NCBI RefSeq assembly: GCF_900169785.1
Contig: NZ_FWER01000005.1
Location: 90,984 to 154,983 of the forward strand
DNA length: 64,000 nt
Direction: 5' to 3'
From: Rhizobium sullae
Lineage (GTDB): Bacteria; Pseudomonadota; Alphaproteobacteria; Rhizobiales; Rhizobiaceae
The notes under the pieces were generated by a model that saw only the letters and a list, made by a program, of their open reading frames with translations, searched no databases and was not told the DNA's origin. Made by a program: the position numbers and the translations under genes. Shown one piece after another: positions 17,371-25,878 of this stretch; the stretch's first letter is position 1; the number at the start of each line of letters is the position of its first letter.

Positions 17371-18000
17371 TTAGACCGGGATCATGTCCGAAACGATCTG
17401 GGCGGTATGGCTGGGGCTATCGCCGAGCCCTTGCTTTACCCCTTTTCGATCAGCCTCAGGCCGATTTTGGCTCATCTTCCGCTTCCCCTGCAGCGAAACG
17501 ATCGGCATGCGAATGCCGACAATGCCGCGTAGCTGAGCCTTGATGTAGGCTTCGGGGGCATCCGTGACGGCCCACGGCAGCGGGCGTGACGCCTCGTGAA
17601 TGCCCGTAAGGCGCGACACGACCTCAAGCAGTCGATCGGCCTCCGTGAAGAACTCCACCGGCCCACTCGCATGGATTGCTGTGTAGTTCCACGTCGGGAC
17701 GACCTTCCCGTGCTCGGCTTTTGAGGCATACCAAGAGGGGGTCACATAGGCGTCGGGTCCCATGAAGACTGCAAGTCCATGTCCAATGACATTGGCCTGC
17801 CACTGCGGGTTCGGTCGAGCGAGATGCGCATAGAGGACGCCCTTTTCTGCCTCAGTCTCATCGAGGAACATCGGTAAGGGTGTGGCCATCGGGCCATCGG
17901 GTGTAGCCGTTACGAAATCGGCGAGGCGACATTGCCGCATCATTGCATAGAGTTCGGCCGCGTCTTCCACGGCAAAGGCTGGCGGGGTGTACATAAGCAT
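17371..18000 (-). CDS. PaiB-like FMN-binding protein
   Basis: 209-residue protein of the PaiB/FMN-binding split-barrel family: MYTPPAFAVEDAAELYAMMRQCRLADFVTATPDG, PMFLDE, LYAHLARPNPQW and VPTWNYTAIHASGPVEFF are typical blocks. B. subtilis PaiB was named as a negative regulator of sporulation and protease genes; in proteobacteria such proteins often lie next to MocR-type regulators, as here. The gene is divergent from one across about 65 bp. The first and third codons are both ATG. Confidence 0.82.
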   Translation of the reverse strand: MLMYTPPAFAVEDAAELYAMMRQCRLADFVTATPDGPMATPLPMFLDETEAEKGVLYAHLARPNPQWQANVIGHGLAVFMGPDAYVTPSWYASKAEHGKVVPTWNYTAIHASGPVEFFTEADRLLEVVSRLTGIHEASRPLPWAVTDAPEAYIKAQLRGIVGIRMPIVSLQGKRKMSQNRPEADRKGVKQGLGDSPSHTAQIVSDMIPV

Positions 18001-18065
18001 CTCCTTGACGTGAGCGCATTATTCACATCAGGTGGCCCAAAATACACCGCCAGTTAGGGAATGTT

Positions 18066-19526
18066 TTGTTGGTCCAGTCTCGAAAAGGCTCAAGAAAAAC
18101 CGGCGCGACCCGCCGCATCTACCTTTCCTTGCGTGACCAAGTCATGTCTGGCGTTTACGCGCCGGGCGACAGATTGCCTTCGAGCCGCGCGCTTGCGGAC
18201 CAACTCGGTGTCTCCAGGACCACCGTAACGGCTGCCTACGACCAGTTGATCTCTGAGGGATACATTCAGGTGCGGCAGGGTACGCGGCCGACGGTCACCT
18301 CTAGTGGGCGACCTGCCGATACTGGAGAAGCACCGCAGGGGCGGGAAACCGCGCCTCAGGTGTCTGAGTATGCCTCGCGCGTAATGGCGTTGCCGAAGAA
18401 CATCAGCGCCGAACAGGAAGCCTTGCAATACGACTTTCGGTACGGAGACATCGCTTCATCTGACTTTCCCAAGCTTGCCTGGCGGCGTGCCTTGAACTCC
18501 GCAGTTCTGGCTCACAAAGAACGGCTTGGCTATGAGCACCCAGCCGGGAATCTGGCACTTCGCCATGCCTTGCAAGGTTATCTCTGGCGAGCCCGTGGCA
18601 TTGAATGCGATGTCTCGCAGATGATCATCGTCAGCGGTTCCCAGCAGGCGTTGGACCTGTGTGCGCGGGTACTTGTCGATCCTGGAGGCTTAGTTGTCCT
18701 CGAGGAGCCTTGCTACGCGATGGCCCGGAACGTGATGCTTGCTACAGGGGCAAAGTCCATTCCAGTATATTGCGACAGGGACGGAATGGATACCACTCAG
18801 CTTCCCGATCCGAAGGGTGTCGCCCTGGCATTTGTGACGCCCAGTCATCAGTTTCCGTTGGGTGGCGTCCTACCCTCTCATCGTCGCCAGGCCCTTATTG
18901 AATGGGCGAACGCCGGGAACACTTACATCATCGAGGACGATTACGACGGCGAGTATCGCTATGACGTACGTCCGATCCCCCCGCTGTCGATTACCGGTCA
19001 GGGTCGGGTCATCTATGTCGGCACCGTATCCAAGACCCTGTCGCCGACACTTCGACTTGGTTACATAGTGCTGCCTGGCAAGCTTGTCGACCCCTTCGTA
19101 CGTTGCAAGCAGATCACGGATCGCCACAGCTCGAGCTTCGAGCAAGAGGCGCTCGCCGCAATGATCGAATCGGGAGCATATGAGAGCCATGTTCGGAAGA
19201 TGAGGCGACTGAACGCGGAAAGACGTGCCGTTTTCTTAAAAGCAATGGCGGACGCGTTTGGCGGCGAGGTTGATATCGTAGGAACGTCGGCGGGTCTTCA
19301 TGTCGTCGTGTGGTTCAACCGCATGGCGGCAAGCGATGAAGAGAGTTTCGCCGCCCGTGCCAGGAAGGATGGTGTCGGCATCTATCCAATCTCGCGCTTG
19401 TTCGAGGCTCCAACTGATCAACGCGCGGGCTTCATATTCGGATACGCGTCAATCGCTGTTGCGCTGATTGCAAAGGGGATAGATAACCTAGCACGAGTCT
19501 ACCGATCCAAGTTATGGTCGGCATGA
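18066..19526 (+). CDS. MocR/PdxR-like GntR-aminotransferase regulator
   Basis: 486-residue fusion of an N-terminal GntR winged helix (about 15-80; SLRDQVMSGVYAPGDRLPSSRALADQLGVSRTTVTAAYDQLISEGY) to a class I aminotransferase fold. The PLP-site blocks are IIEDDYDGEYRYD (about 288-300) and YVGTVSKTLSPTLRLGY with Lys323 as the likely Schiff-base lysine. PdxR-like members sense PLP and control vitamin B6 genes; others control the neighbouring gene. Starts with TTG after AGGGA; no ATG lies in frame before the HTH. The adjacent divergent PaiB-like gene is the likely target. Confidence 0.85.
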   Translation: MLVQSRKGSRKTGATRRIYLSLRDQVMSGVYAPGDRLPSSRALADQLGVSRTTVTAAYDQLISEGYIQVRQGTRPTVTSSGRPADTGEAPQGRETAPQVSEYASRVMALPKNISAEQEALQYDFRYGDIASSDFPKLAWRRALNSAVLAHKERLGYEHPAGNLALRHALQGYLWRARGIECDVSQMIIVSGSQQALDLCARVLVDPGGLVVLEEPCYAMARNVMLATGAKSIPVYCDRDGMDTTQLPDPKGVALAFVTPSHQFPLGGVLPSHRRQALIEWANAGNTYIIEDDYDGEYRYDVRPIPPLSITGQGRVIYVGTVSKTLSPTLRLGYIVLPGKLVDPFVRCKQITDRHSSSFEQEALAAMIESGAYESHVRKMRRLNAERRAVFLKAMADAFGGEVDIVGTSAGLHVVVWFNRMAASDEESFAARARKDGVGIYPISRLFEAPTDQRAGFIFGYASIAVALIAKGIDNLARVYRSKLWSA

Positions 19527-19652
19527 CCGGTTTGAGCCCGAGCGGACATGGTGCTGCGGCTGTACAGCCGTTTTCTGGCAAAGGCTGCCGGTCAAAGTCA
19601 CTTGAGGTTCTGAAGAGGTCGTACCAACGATACGCCAATAGGGAATGGTTCC

Positions 19653-19859
19653 GTGGATCGATTTTCGTCACTGCAGTTGTTCGTCCGGGTCGTAGATCAT
19701 GGCAGCTTCACCCATGTCGGTCGTGAACTTGGTATCGGACCGCCTGCCGCGAACAAACAAATCGCGGGGCTTGAGGCTCATTTCGGGACGCAATTTCTCA
19801 GCAGAACCTCTCGCGGGCTGCCACCTACTAACGCCGGGCAAGAACTCTTGGCGAACTAG
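19653..19859 (+). pseudogene. Truncated LysR-family regulator (HTH only)
   Basis: A GTG start after AGGGAATGG opens a 68-residue frame, MDRFSSLQLFVRVVDHGSFTHVGRELGIGPPAANKQIAGLEAHFGTQFLSRTSRGLPPTNAGQELL, an intact LysR DNA-binding domain that stops just after the linker helix begins. The effector domain (about 230 residues) is missing and what follows belongs to unrelated sequence, so this is a remnant cut by rearrangement. If expressed it could still bind DNA as a mini-repressor, but that is speculative. Confidence 0.75.
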
Positions 19860-19960
19860 GGGAAGCCGAAGTTCGCATCGGTCAAAAGAGCGGCACCGAA
19901 ACGGCGAGACTCTACGATATCAGCGTGCCGACCGTTTCACGCATCGCGGCCGAGCATCGC
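19853..19960 (+). pseudogene. Serine-recombinase C-terminal HTH fragment
   Basis: A different frame that continues directly from the truncated LysR reads LGEAEVRIGQKSGTETARLYDISVPTVSRIAAEHRK. This is the pattern of the Hin-like helix-turn-helix at the C terminus of Tn3-type resolvases and invertases (ARLY-x-VS-PTVSRI). No catalytic domain precedes it. It is evidence that a recombinase-bearing element once ended here. Confidence 0.5.
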
Positions 19961-19980
19961 AAGAACCTGGAGATTTTTCT

Positions 19981-21329
19981 ATGCCAACCAGCCCTGACCT
20001 CAAGGGGCTCATGAAATTCCTCGCCCGGGACGAATGGAGTGAATGCTTCGACGAGGTGTTTTACGACCATTTCGGGCCGGTCCTCGATGCCAGCGGCATA
20101 GACTTCGAGGACATTGCCGAAATCCTCGGTGAAGTTTGGTCCATGACACTCTCGGGTTGCGCCTTCGAGGATTTCCTCACTCAGGATTTTGAAGTCGAGG
20201 GCGGTAACATCGTCGATGAATATCTCAAACGCCGCGGCTGGAAGGAAAATGCCCAGGCAAAAGCCTATATGACGGCGCTGCGAACCTCCGTCATGAGCTT
20301 GTACGAGGTCAGTGAGGTCGTTCCGGGCAAGTCTCTCATGGCGCGTGACCTCATTCGGGGTGGCGAGCCGCTCGCCGTCAGCGAGGGAACGGCCACGAAA
20401 ACGCTGAAGCAGTGGGACAGGATTGCTGCCCGCATTGTCTCCGTCATGGGAAAAGATGTCTTTGCCGGCGGACTTTTGCCGTTCACGCCGCAAGCTACCG
20501 ACGCACTGCTCGATGGCCTGCGGCAGGTGTTCGGCAAAAAAAACGCAAAGAAACTGCCGGCCATCAAGGATGAAGACCTGCAGGCCGCAGCCCCCATGTT
20601 CACCCACTCATGGCTGATCGACACGCTTGAGCGGACAATGGACATGCCGCGGCTCCAGAATGCCGACGGGGACGATCTCGTCTTCCACGATGTGAGATTT
20701 CCGCTAGCATCCGGCACAACCCAGAAGGACATTGCTCCTCGCGTGAACAGCATTCCCGGCATGTCGCAGGAGAGCGCAAAGTTCTGGAACTGGTTAGAGG
20801 ACCCACCGCAAAGCAAGAACAAGAAGAACGCCGGGCTTTCTCTCGACACCACCATGGACAGCGGCTTGCGCGTGCTGGGAAATGTTGAGCTCAAGAGTCG
20901 CTTCCGCATCTGGCGACCAACTCAACTGAGCGTGCGGAAAAAGGAACGGCCCTGATCCAGAAGATCCTCGGCGATCTCGTGCTCACTCCGCTCACGGAAA
21001 TCCGCACCGCTGAGCAGATGATGGCCGAACGTTCTTCTCCCGATCAGACAGAAGCGAGATCCGACATTCCGCCCGAAATCGCAGAGCAGATCGTCCATCA
21101 GTTCATGGACCGCCAGTATCGTGAAACCCTCGACCAGCCGGTCGGCATGCTCGGCAACAAGACGCCGCGCCAGGCCGCAAAATCAGCATCCGGTCGCCAG
21201 CAGGTTGCCGAGTGGCTGAAATATCTCGAAAATCAATCCGCAAAACGGCCAAACTCCGCAGACCCCATGGCGACATACAGTTTCGAGTGGATGTGGCACG
21301 AACTCGGCGTCATCGATCTGCGCCAGTAA
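19981..21329 (+). pseudogene. Frameshifted protein with MbcA/ParS-like C-terminal segment
   Basis: The first frame gives 324 residues (MPTSPDLKGLMKFLARDEWSECFDEVF ... GNVELKSR) and then runs into unrelated basic sequence before stopping at 20955. From about 20905 another frame continues smoothly: HLATNSTERAEKGTALIQKILGDLVLTPLTEIRTAEQMM ... PPEIAEQIVHQFMDRQYRETLDQPVGMLGNKTPRQAAKSASGRQQVAEWLKYLE ... YSFEWMWHELGVIDLR, ending at 21329. Together these make one protein of about 449 residues broken by a single-base indel. The tail (LDQPVGMLGNKTPRQA..GRQQV..WL) resembles the toxin-binding domain of MbcA/ParS/Xre antitoxins, also found at the end of larger proteins of unknown role. The N-terminal part was not recognised. 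Confidence 0.65.
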
Positions 21330-21365
21330 CCCTACCGTCGGTCTGTGTCCTAATACTGCACCGAG

Positions 21366-21497
21366 ACTATCGGCCGCGCCACTGCAGGTAATCCGGATGT
21401 TTTCCTGTTCGACGAACCGCTGTCGAATCTCGACACTGAATTGCGCGTCCATATGCGCTCGGAGATCGCACGGCGCCGCCGCAGGACATTTCAGTGA
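21366..21497 (+). pseudogene. ABC transporter ATPase fragment (Walker B region)
   Basis: A short open frame reads [36 protein letters not shown] and then stops. This is the Walker B/D-loop region of a MalK/UgpC-type sugar ATPase, closely similar to the same region of the intact ATPase at 1672-2811 but not identical. The Walker A half and the C terminus are absent. Confidence 0.75.
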
Positions 21498-22129
21498 CGG
21501 TAGAGTGAGGCTCGTCGGCCGACAGTGTTGGGGCACGTTGTGATACAAGCCGCAAGCTTCGATGCCGGCGAGGAAGAAAATTATTTCAAGGCGCCATTTA
21601 CTGAATTCTAATAAACGCAATGGAGTTTAGGCGCATGGCTCGGTGAGGTCCCCAATTTTATCAGCCCGATGGACGTCGAAATCGAAGGCAACGGACGATA
21701 TCGACACTCTGATACAGTCGAGGATCTCACCGGCCATGCTTCTAAGTAGCAAGTGGTTGAGCGACCATTATGATGTCCGTGAGAGTTTTAGAGCTTTTTC
21801 ACGGTCGCAACGACAGCGAGCGCGTTTTCGTGGCGCGCGAAACAAGTTCGCGTGTTCTCCCGGACGATGCCTGGTGATGACGCGCTGGGAAAAGAAGCCC
21901 CGCAAGGGTACGGGGCTCAAGAAATGATGAGCAGCGCCCTAGAGCGGGCGACGTCGGAAATTACGCCTCATAGGTCGCATCTTCAAGATGCACGAACTAA
22001 GGCTTCAAGCTGCGTCTACGGCCAAGCTTTGTCGTTCGAAGCCTCTCTTTTCCACCGGAAAACTGCTCTGCTCACCTGCAGGAAAACCGCGCGATGCCGC
22101 GCAACCGAGCCTTCCCCACATTTTGGCTT

Positions 22130-22405
22130 TGCCGAACCATCGCGACGTGGCCTGTGCAACTTCCTCATGATTGGCAGCAGCCTCACCACCTTTCTCGCGT
22201 GTTTGATCTCAGGAGGCCTCGTGGCTTCATGCAGAGGACCGTGGCGCGGCGCCAGCTTTTGAGAGGTCGTTCGAGATTTGAGAAGCTGCCTGAATAGCCG
22301 CGCTGTTCGATATTGTGAAACAGATACCGTCCGCGGCGATTGCCATCTTTCCAGCACGCGGCCGAGAGACACCCGAAAATATAAGGGTGGAACGACGGCA
22401 AGGAC
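22130..22405 (-). mobile_element. ISL3-family-like transposase remnant
   Basis: Minus-strand frames with internal shifts read WKDGNRRGRYLFHNIEQRGYSGSFSNLERPLKSWRRA, then VLCMKPRGLLRSN, then HARKVVRLLPIMRKL. The first block resembles the W-x-G-x-x-N-x-x-x-L-x-x-x-I-x-x-x-GY-x-GS segment of ISL3-type transposases, and the following blocks keep the family order. No catalytic core or terminal inverted repeats were found, so the element is a dead fragment. Confidence 0.45.
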
Positions 22406-22531
22406 AAGAATTACAATGTACCATGGACGCTGGTGACGGCCGGGAACGTCGACCCGCTTCTGTCCACGCGCAAGCAATTCCATCCAGGGGTGGGTTTTCA
22501 CCCCTCATTCCGACAGGTCGGGAAAAGAACC

Positions 22532-22785
22532 ATGACTGATCCAATACAGGTTGATCTGAACTTTTCGCTGAGTTGTAAGGTCGCCCTGGTCACCGGCGGC
22601 GCGTCCGGAATCGGCAGCGCCATCGCCTCGGCGTTGGCGGCGAAGGGTGCTGTCGTCGGCGCGTGGTGAGGCGCTGAAGCAGCGCATCCCAACCGGCCGT
22701 TTCGCCTTCCCGGAAGAAATAGCCGCCGCCGCCGTGTTTCAACGGCGCGGACCTTTTGATCGACGGCGGCTACACGATTGTCTGA
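22532..22785 (+). pseudogene. Short-chain dehydrogenase with internal deletion
   Basis: Starts MTDPIQVDLNFSLSCKVALVTGGASGIGSAIASALAAKGAVVGAW, the NAD-binding Rossmann start of an SDR, then hits a stop. The sequence resumes after a large deletion with ALKQRIPTGRFAFPEEIAAAAVF and, after a further frameshift, FNGADLLIDGGYTIV, the usual SDR C terminus, ending about 20 bases before dhaK. The catalytic Ser-Tyr-Lys region is gone. It must once have been the first gene of the dhaK-dhaL operon, probably oxidising a polyol to a ketose that the kinase then phosphorylates. Confidence 0.8.
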
Positions 22786-22807
22786 CGAGCGGAGAACAGG
22801 AGTTACA

Positions 22808-23803
22808 ATGCAGCGGTTCATCAATAATCCTGACGAAGTCGTCGAGGATACGGTTAAGGGCTTCGTCAAGGCGCATGCCGATATCGTCAGGCTCGCAAGT
22901 AGCAATCCGCGCGTTATCGTCTCCCGCCATGCGCCGGTCAGCGGCAAGGTCGGCGTCATCACCGGCGGCGGATCGGGCCACGAGCCAGCGTTTATCGGTT
23001 ATACCGGCCGCAACATGCTGGATGCCGTCGCGGTGGGTGAATTGTTTTCGTCGCCGACCGCCAAGAGTTTCCTTGACGCGGCGCGGGAAGTGAATGGCGG
23101 CAATGGCGTCGTCTGCCTCTACGGTAACTATGCCGGCGACAACATGAACGTCAAAATGGCAATCAAGCTTGCGGCGAAGGAAGGCATCACCATCACGACC
23201 GTCGTCGCCAATGATGACGTGTGTTCGGCCGGGCCAGACGAGCGGGAGAAACGCCGCGGCGTCGCCGGGGAGATCTTCATGTGGAAGTGCGGTAGCGCCA
23301 AGGCGGCAGAGGGTGGAAGCCTCGAAGAGGTTCAAGCAGTCGCGCAACGGGCGATCGACAACTGCCGCTCGATCGGCGTCGGCCTCAGTCCCTGCACCCT
23401 GCCGGCTGTCGGACATCCCAATTTCTCGATCGAGCCCGGGACTATGGAGGTCGGCATCGGCCATCACGGTGAGCCGGGCGTGCGGGTCGAACCGCTGAAA
23501 CAGGCAAGCGAAGTTGCACGCGACATGGCGAATGCCGTTCTCGACGACCACAATCTCGCTGCCGGAACCGAAGTCGCGGTGATTGTCTCAGGTCTCGGAG
23601 CCACGCCTCTCAACGAACTCTATATTCTCCATGACACGATCGAGTCCGAAATCACCGGACGCGGACTGAAGATCCAGAAGACCTATATCGGCAACTATTT
23701 CACCTCGCTGGAAATGGTTGGCGCGACGCTGACCGTCATGGCGCTGGATGAAGAATTGAAGCGGCTCCTGGACGTCGACGTTCAGTGCCCGGCCATGCTT
23801 TGA
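22808..23803 (+). CDS. dhaK: Dihydroxyacetone kinase subunit DhaK (or erythrulose kinase K subunit)
   Basis: 331-residue ketose-binding subunit. Key blocks are GVITGGGSGHEPAFIGYTGRNMLDAVAVGELFSSPT (about 45-80), LYGNYAGDNMNVKMA, VANDDVCS and GTMEVGIGHHGEPGV, containing the His that forms a hemiaminal with the substrate carbonyl. AGGAG precedes the ATG. It is followed by dhaL; no PTS-type dhaM is near, so an ATP-dependent form is likely. Known erythrulose kinases of tetritol pathways in other bacteria belong to this family, and an ery operon lies beside it, so a four-carbon ketose is a credible substrate. Confidence 0.85.
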   Translation: MQRFINNPDEVVEDTVKGFVKAHADIVRLASSNPRVIVSRHAPVSGKVGVITGGGSGHEPAFIGYTGRNMLDAVAVGELFSSPTAKSFLDAAREVNGGNGVVCLYGNYAGDNMNVKMAIKLAAKEGITITTVVANDDVCSAGPDEREKRRGVAGEIFMWKCGSAKAAEGGSLEEVQAVAQRAIDNCRSIGVGLSPCTLPAVGHPNFSIEPGTMEVGIGHHGEPGVRVEPLKQASEVARDMANAVLDDHNLAAGTEVAVIVSGLGATPLNELYILHDTIESEITGRGLKIQKTYIGNYFTSLEMVGATLTVMALDEELKRLLDVDVQCPAML

Positions 23804-23820
23804 ACGGAAAGGCAGACGAA

Positions 23821-24471
23821 ATGCAGCAATTCCAGAACGCCACATCCGGAGACATCGTCCTTTCCGTAGCTGACCGGATCATCGAGAACCGCGCCTATCT
23901 CAGCGAGATCGATGGCAAGATCGGCGATGGCGACCATGGCGTCAACATGGCCAAGGGTTTCGGCATGGCGGCCGAGAGGATCAAGGGCAACGGAATGTCA
24001 TTGGCCGGCGCCCTCGATACGCTGGGCACGGTCCTCATGACCGAGATCGGCGGCTCGATGGGTCCGCTCTACGGCGTTATGTTTATCCAGTTCGCCGAAA
24101 TTATCGAAAAGGCCTCAATGATCGATGCGGCAATGTTCAGCAAAATGCTGCACAGCGGGCTTGACGGCATACAGGCCATCGGTTCCGCGAAGGTCGGCGA
24201 CAAGACGCTTCTCGATACGCTGGTGCCTGCGATCACGGCATTCGATACGGCAAACGGCGACGGCAAGTCGTTTGCGGAATCGCTGAATGCCCTGGTTGCC
24301 GCCGCCGAGGCGGGCCGCGACAGCACCCGTGATCTGGTGGCAAAGGTCGGCCGCGCGAGCCGGCTTGGCGAGCGCTCGCTCGGTGTCCTTGATGCCGGTG
24401 CGACGTCCTGCGCGCTGATCCTCAAATCGCTGGCGCTCGGCATCGAGGACAGGCTGCAGCCATCCGCATGA
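23821..24471 (+). CDS. dhaL: Dihydroxyacetone kinase subunit DhaL
   Basis: 216-residue nucleotide-binding subunit. The Mg-ADP site is IDGKIGDGDHGVNMAKGF (about 28-45), and EIGGSMGPLYGVMF and GRASRLGERSLGVLDAGATSCALIL complete the all-helical barrel. It sits 17 bases after dhaK with GGAAAGG upstream of its ATG. It phosphorylates the ketose held by DhaK, using ATP. It converges on the rpiB end of the ery operon. Confidence 0.88.
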   Translation: MQQFQNATSGDIVLSVADRIIENRAYLSEIDGKIGDGDHGVNMAKGFGMAAERIKGNGMSLAGALDTLGTVLMTEIGGSMGPLYGVMFIQFAEIIEKASMIDAAMFSKMLHSGLDGIQAIGSAKVGDKTLLDTLVPAITAFDTANGDGKSFAESLNALVAAAEAGRDSTRDLVAKVGRASRLGERSLGVLDAGATSCALILKSLALGIEDRLQPSA

Positions 24472-24639
24472 AAATCTTGGGCTTTGGCGAGAGCAGGTCG
24501 CTGGCCCGCTCGACGATCGCAGGATCGGCATGTCGCACGACGTCCTGAAGACGATCGGCACGCATGGCGGTTGCGGGTGGTTTCGACAATGTGCCGGCAA
24601 CCCCCAATGTCCGGACCCCGGCGCCGCAGTCAGCATGGA

Positions 24640-25095
24640 CTAACGGGCCTTGTACTTCGCGTCGAGATCATCCATGGCTTTGACATTGCCGGCAGAACGA
24701 CCGTTGTCATCGAAGGTATGGGCGAGAAACGCATCAGCGATCGACTTTGCAAGCTCTGTTCCGATGACGCGGGCTCCCATCGTGATGATCTGCGCATTAT
24801 TGGAAAGCGCGGCGCGCTCGGCAGAGTAGGTGTCGTGCGTCAGGGCGGCGCGGATGCCCGGAACCTTGTTGGCCGAAATGCAGACGCCGATGCCGGTGCC
24901 GCAAACGAGGATCGCTTTGTGGTAGGTGCCGTCGATGACGCCCGAGGCGACGCGGTCCGAAAGGTTGGCGTAGAAAGGATCGGCACCGGCGCTCGTGCGC
25001 GAGACTTCGTGCACTTCAAAGCGGTCTTTTAGATGGTCGGCCAGAACTTTGGCGAGGTCTTCGCCGGCGCTGTCTCCTGCAATGGCAAGCTTCAT
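24640..25095 (-). CDS. eryI: RpiB/LacAB-family isomerase (likely EryI, erythrose-4-phosphate isomerase)
   Basis: 151-residue RpiB-type sugar-phosphate isomerase with the active-site block [23 protein letters not shown] around Cys65 and the start [11 protein letters not shown]. In Brucella, EryI is the RpiB homologue that makes D-erythrose 4-phosphate from 3-tetrulose 4-phosphate in the last step of erythritol catabolism. It is the last gene of an operon in the ery order, only 12 bases after the triose-phosphate-isomerase-like gene. The erythritol role is inferred from gene order; a plain ribose-5-phosphate isomerase B would look similar. Confidence 0.82.
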   Translation of the reverse strand: MKLAIAGDSAGEDLAKVLADHLKDRFEVHEVSRTSAGADPFYANLSDRVASGVIDGTYHKAILVCGTGIGVCISANKVPGIRAALTHDTYSAERAALSNNAQIITMGARVIGTELAKSIADAFLAHTFDDNGRSAGNVKAMDDLDAKYKAR

Positions 25096-25107
25096 TGTTC
25101 TTTCTCC

Positions 25108-25878
25108 TCAGAGTTTGGCGGCGCATTTTGCCAGGATGTCGAGGTAGCCTTCGACATTCCAGGCCGAACGGCCAATGAAAAGCCCGTCGATATGCGGGCT
25201 CGCGATCAGTTCTTCGCAGTTCTGCGGGTTGACCGATCCGCCGTAAAGGCAGGGGATCTTCCGGCCTAGAATAGCTTCGGCAACGGCGATGATTTCAGAC
25301 TGGCGAGCATCCGCATAATCCGCAGTCGCCGGAATGCCCTTTTCGCCGATCGCCCAGACGGGTTCGTAGGCCAGCAGGATTTCGGCGTCCTTCTGCCCGC
25401 TCGAAAGCTTCGAAAAAGCGCCACGCACCTGGGCCGCCAGGATTTCGGCAGCCTTCCCGCTTTCACGGCCGGAGAGCGTCTCGCCAATGCAGATCAACGG
25501 AATGAGACCGTGGCGAATGGCCGCTTCGGTCTTCAGGCCAACTGTCTCGTCGGTCTCTCCAAAATGTTCGCGCCGCTCGGAATGGCCGAGCTCGACGAGA
25601 TCGAGATTGCAGTCCTTCAGCATCACCGGCGAGATTTCGCCCGTCCAGGCACCCTGGTCGCTCCAATGCATGTTCTGCGCGCCGACCTTCACGGAGGTCT
25701 TGGCAAGCATCTCCTTGACCTCGCGTACCGCCGTGAAGGGCGGAATCACGAAGCGCTGGATGCGCGGGTCGCGCGTGGCATCGGCGACTTCGAGGCCGCG
25801 CGTGAAATGCTCGGCTTCCGCAAGCGTCTTATTCATCTTCCAGCTGGTGCCAATCCAGAAGCGCGGTTTCTCGGTCAT
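25108..25878 (-). CDS. eryH: Triosephosphate-isomerase homologue (likely EryH, tetrulose-4-phosphate isomerase)
   Basis: 256-residue TIM-barrel enzyme with all catalytic blocks: GTSWKMNKT (Asn/Lys), ELGHSERREHFGE (His), LLAYEPVWAIG (Glu) and LYGGSVNP/LFIGRSAW at the phosphate site. In Brucella the second TpiA copy, EryH, isomerises 3-tetrulose 4-phosphate rather than triose phosphate. It overlaps the upstream DeoR gene by four bases (ATGA) and precedes rpiB, matching the published ery arrangement. A housekeeping TpiA is expected elsewhere in the genome. Confidence 0.85.
   Translation of the reverse strand: MTEKPRFWIGTSWKMNKTLAEAEHFTRGLEVADATRDPRIQRFVIPPFTAVREVKEMLAKTSVKVGAQNMHWSDQGAWTGEISPVMLKDCNLDLVELGHSERREHFGETDETVGLKTEAAIRHGLIPLICIGETLSGRESGKAAEILAAQVRGAFSKLSSGQKDAEILLAYEPVWAIGEKGIPATADYADARQSEIIAVAEAILGRKIPCLYGGSVNPQNCEELIASPHIDGLFIGRSAWNVEGYLDILAKCAAKL

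Larger units (their letters stand above)
21330..22531. other. Decayed intergenic region
   Basis: About 1.2 kb with no intact gene. It contains an ABC-ATPase scrap and an ISL3-like transposase scrap, listed separately, plus a 7-bp hairpin AGCCCCG-N8-CGGGGCT at 21896-21917 without a T tract. The stretches 21500-21880 and 21930-22130 show nothing recognisable on either strand. Confidence 0.6.

Noticed and set aside
21785..21795. GTTTTAGAGCT, which matches the start of a well-known type II CRISPR repeat
   Set aside because: It occurs once, has no spaced copies, no tracrRNA-like partner and no cas genes nearby; chance match in decayed DNA.
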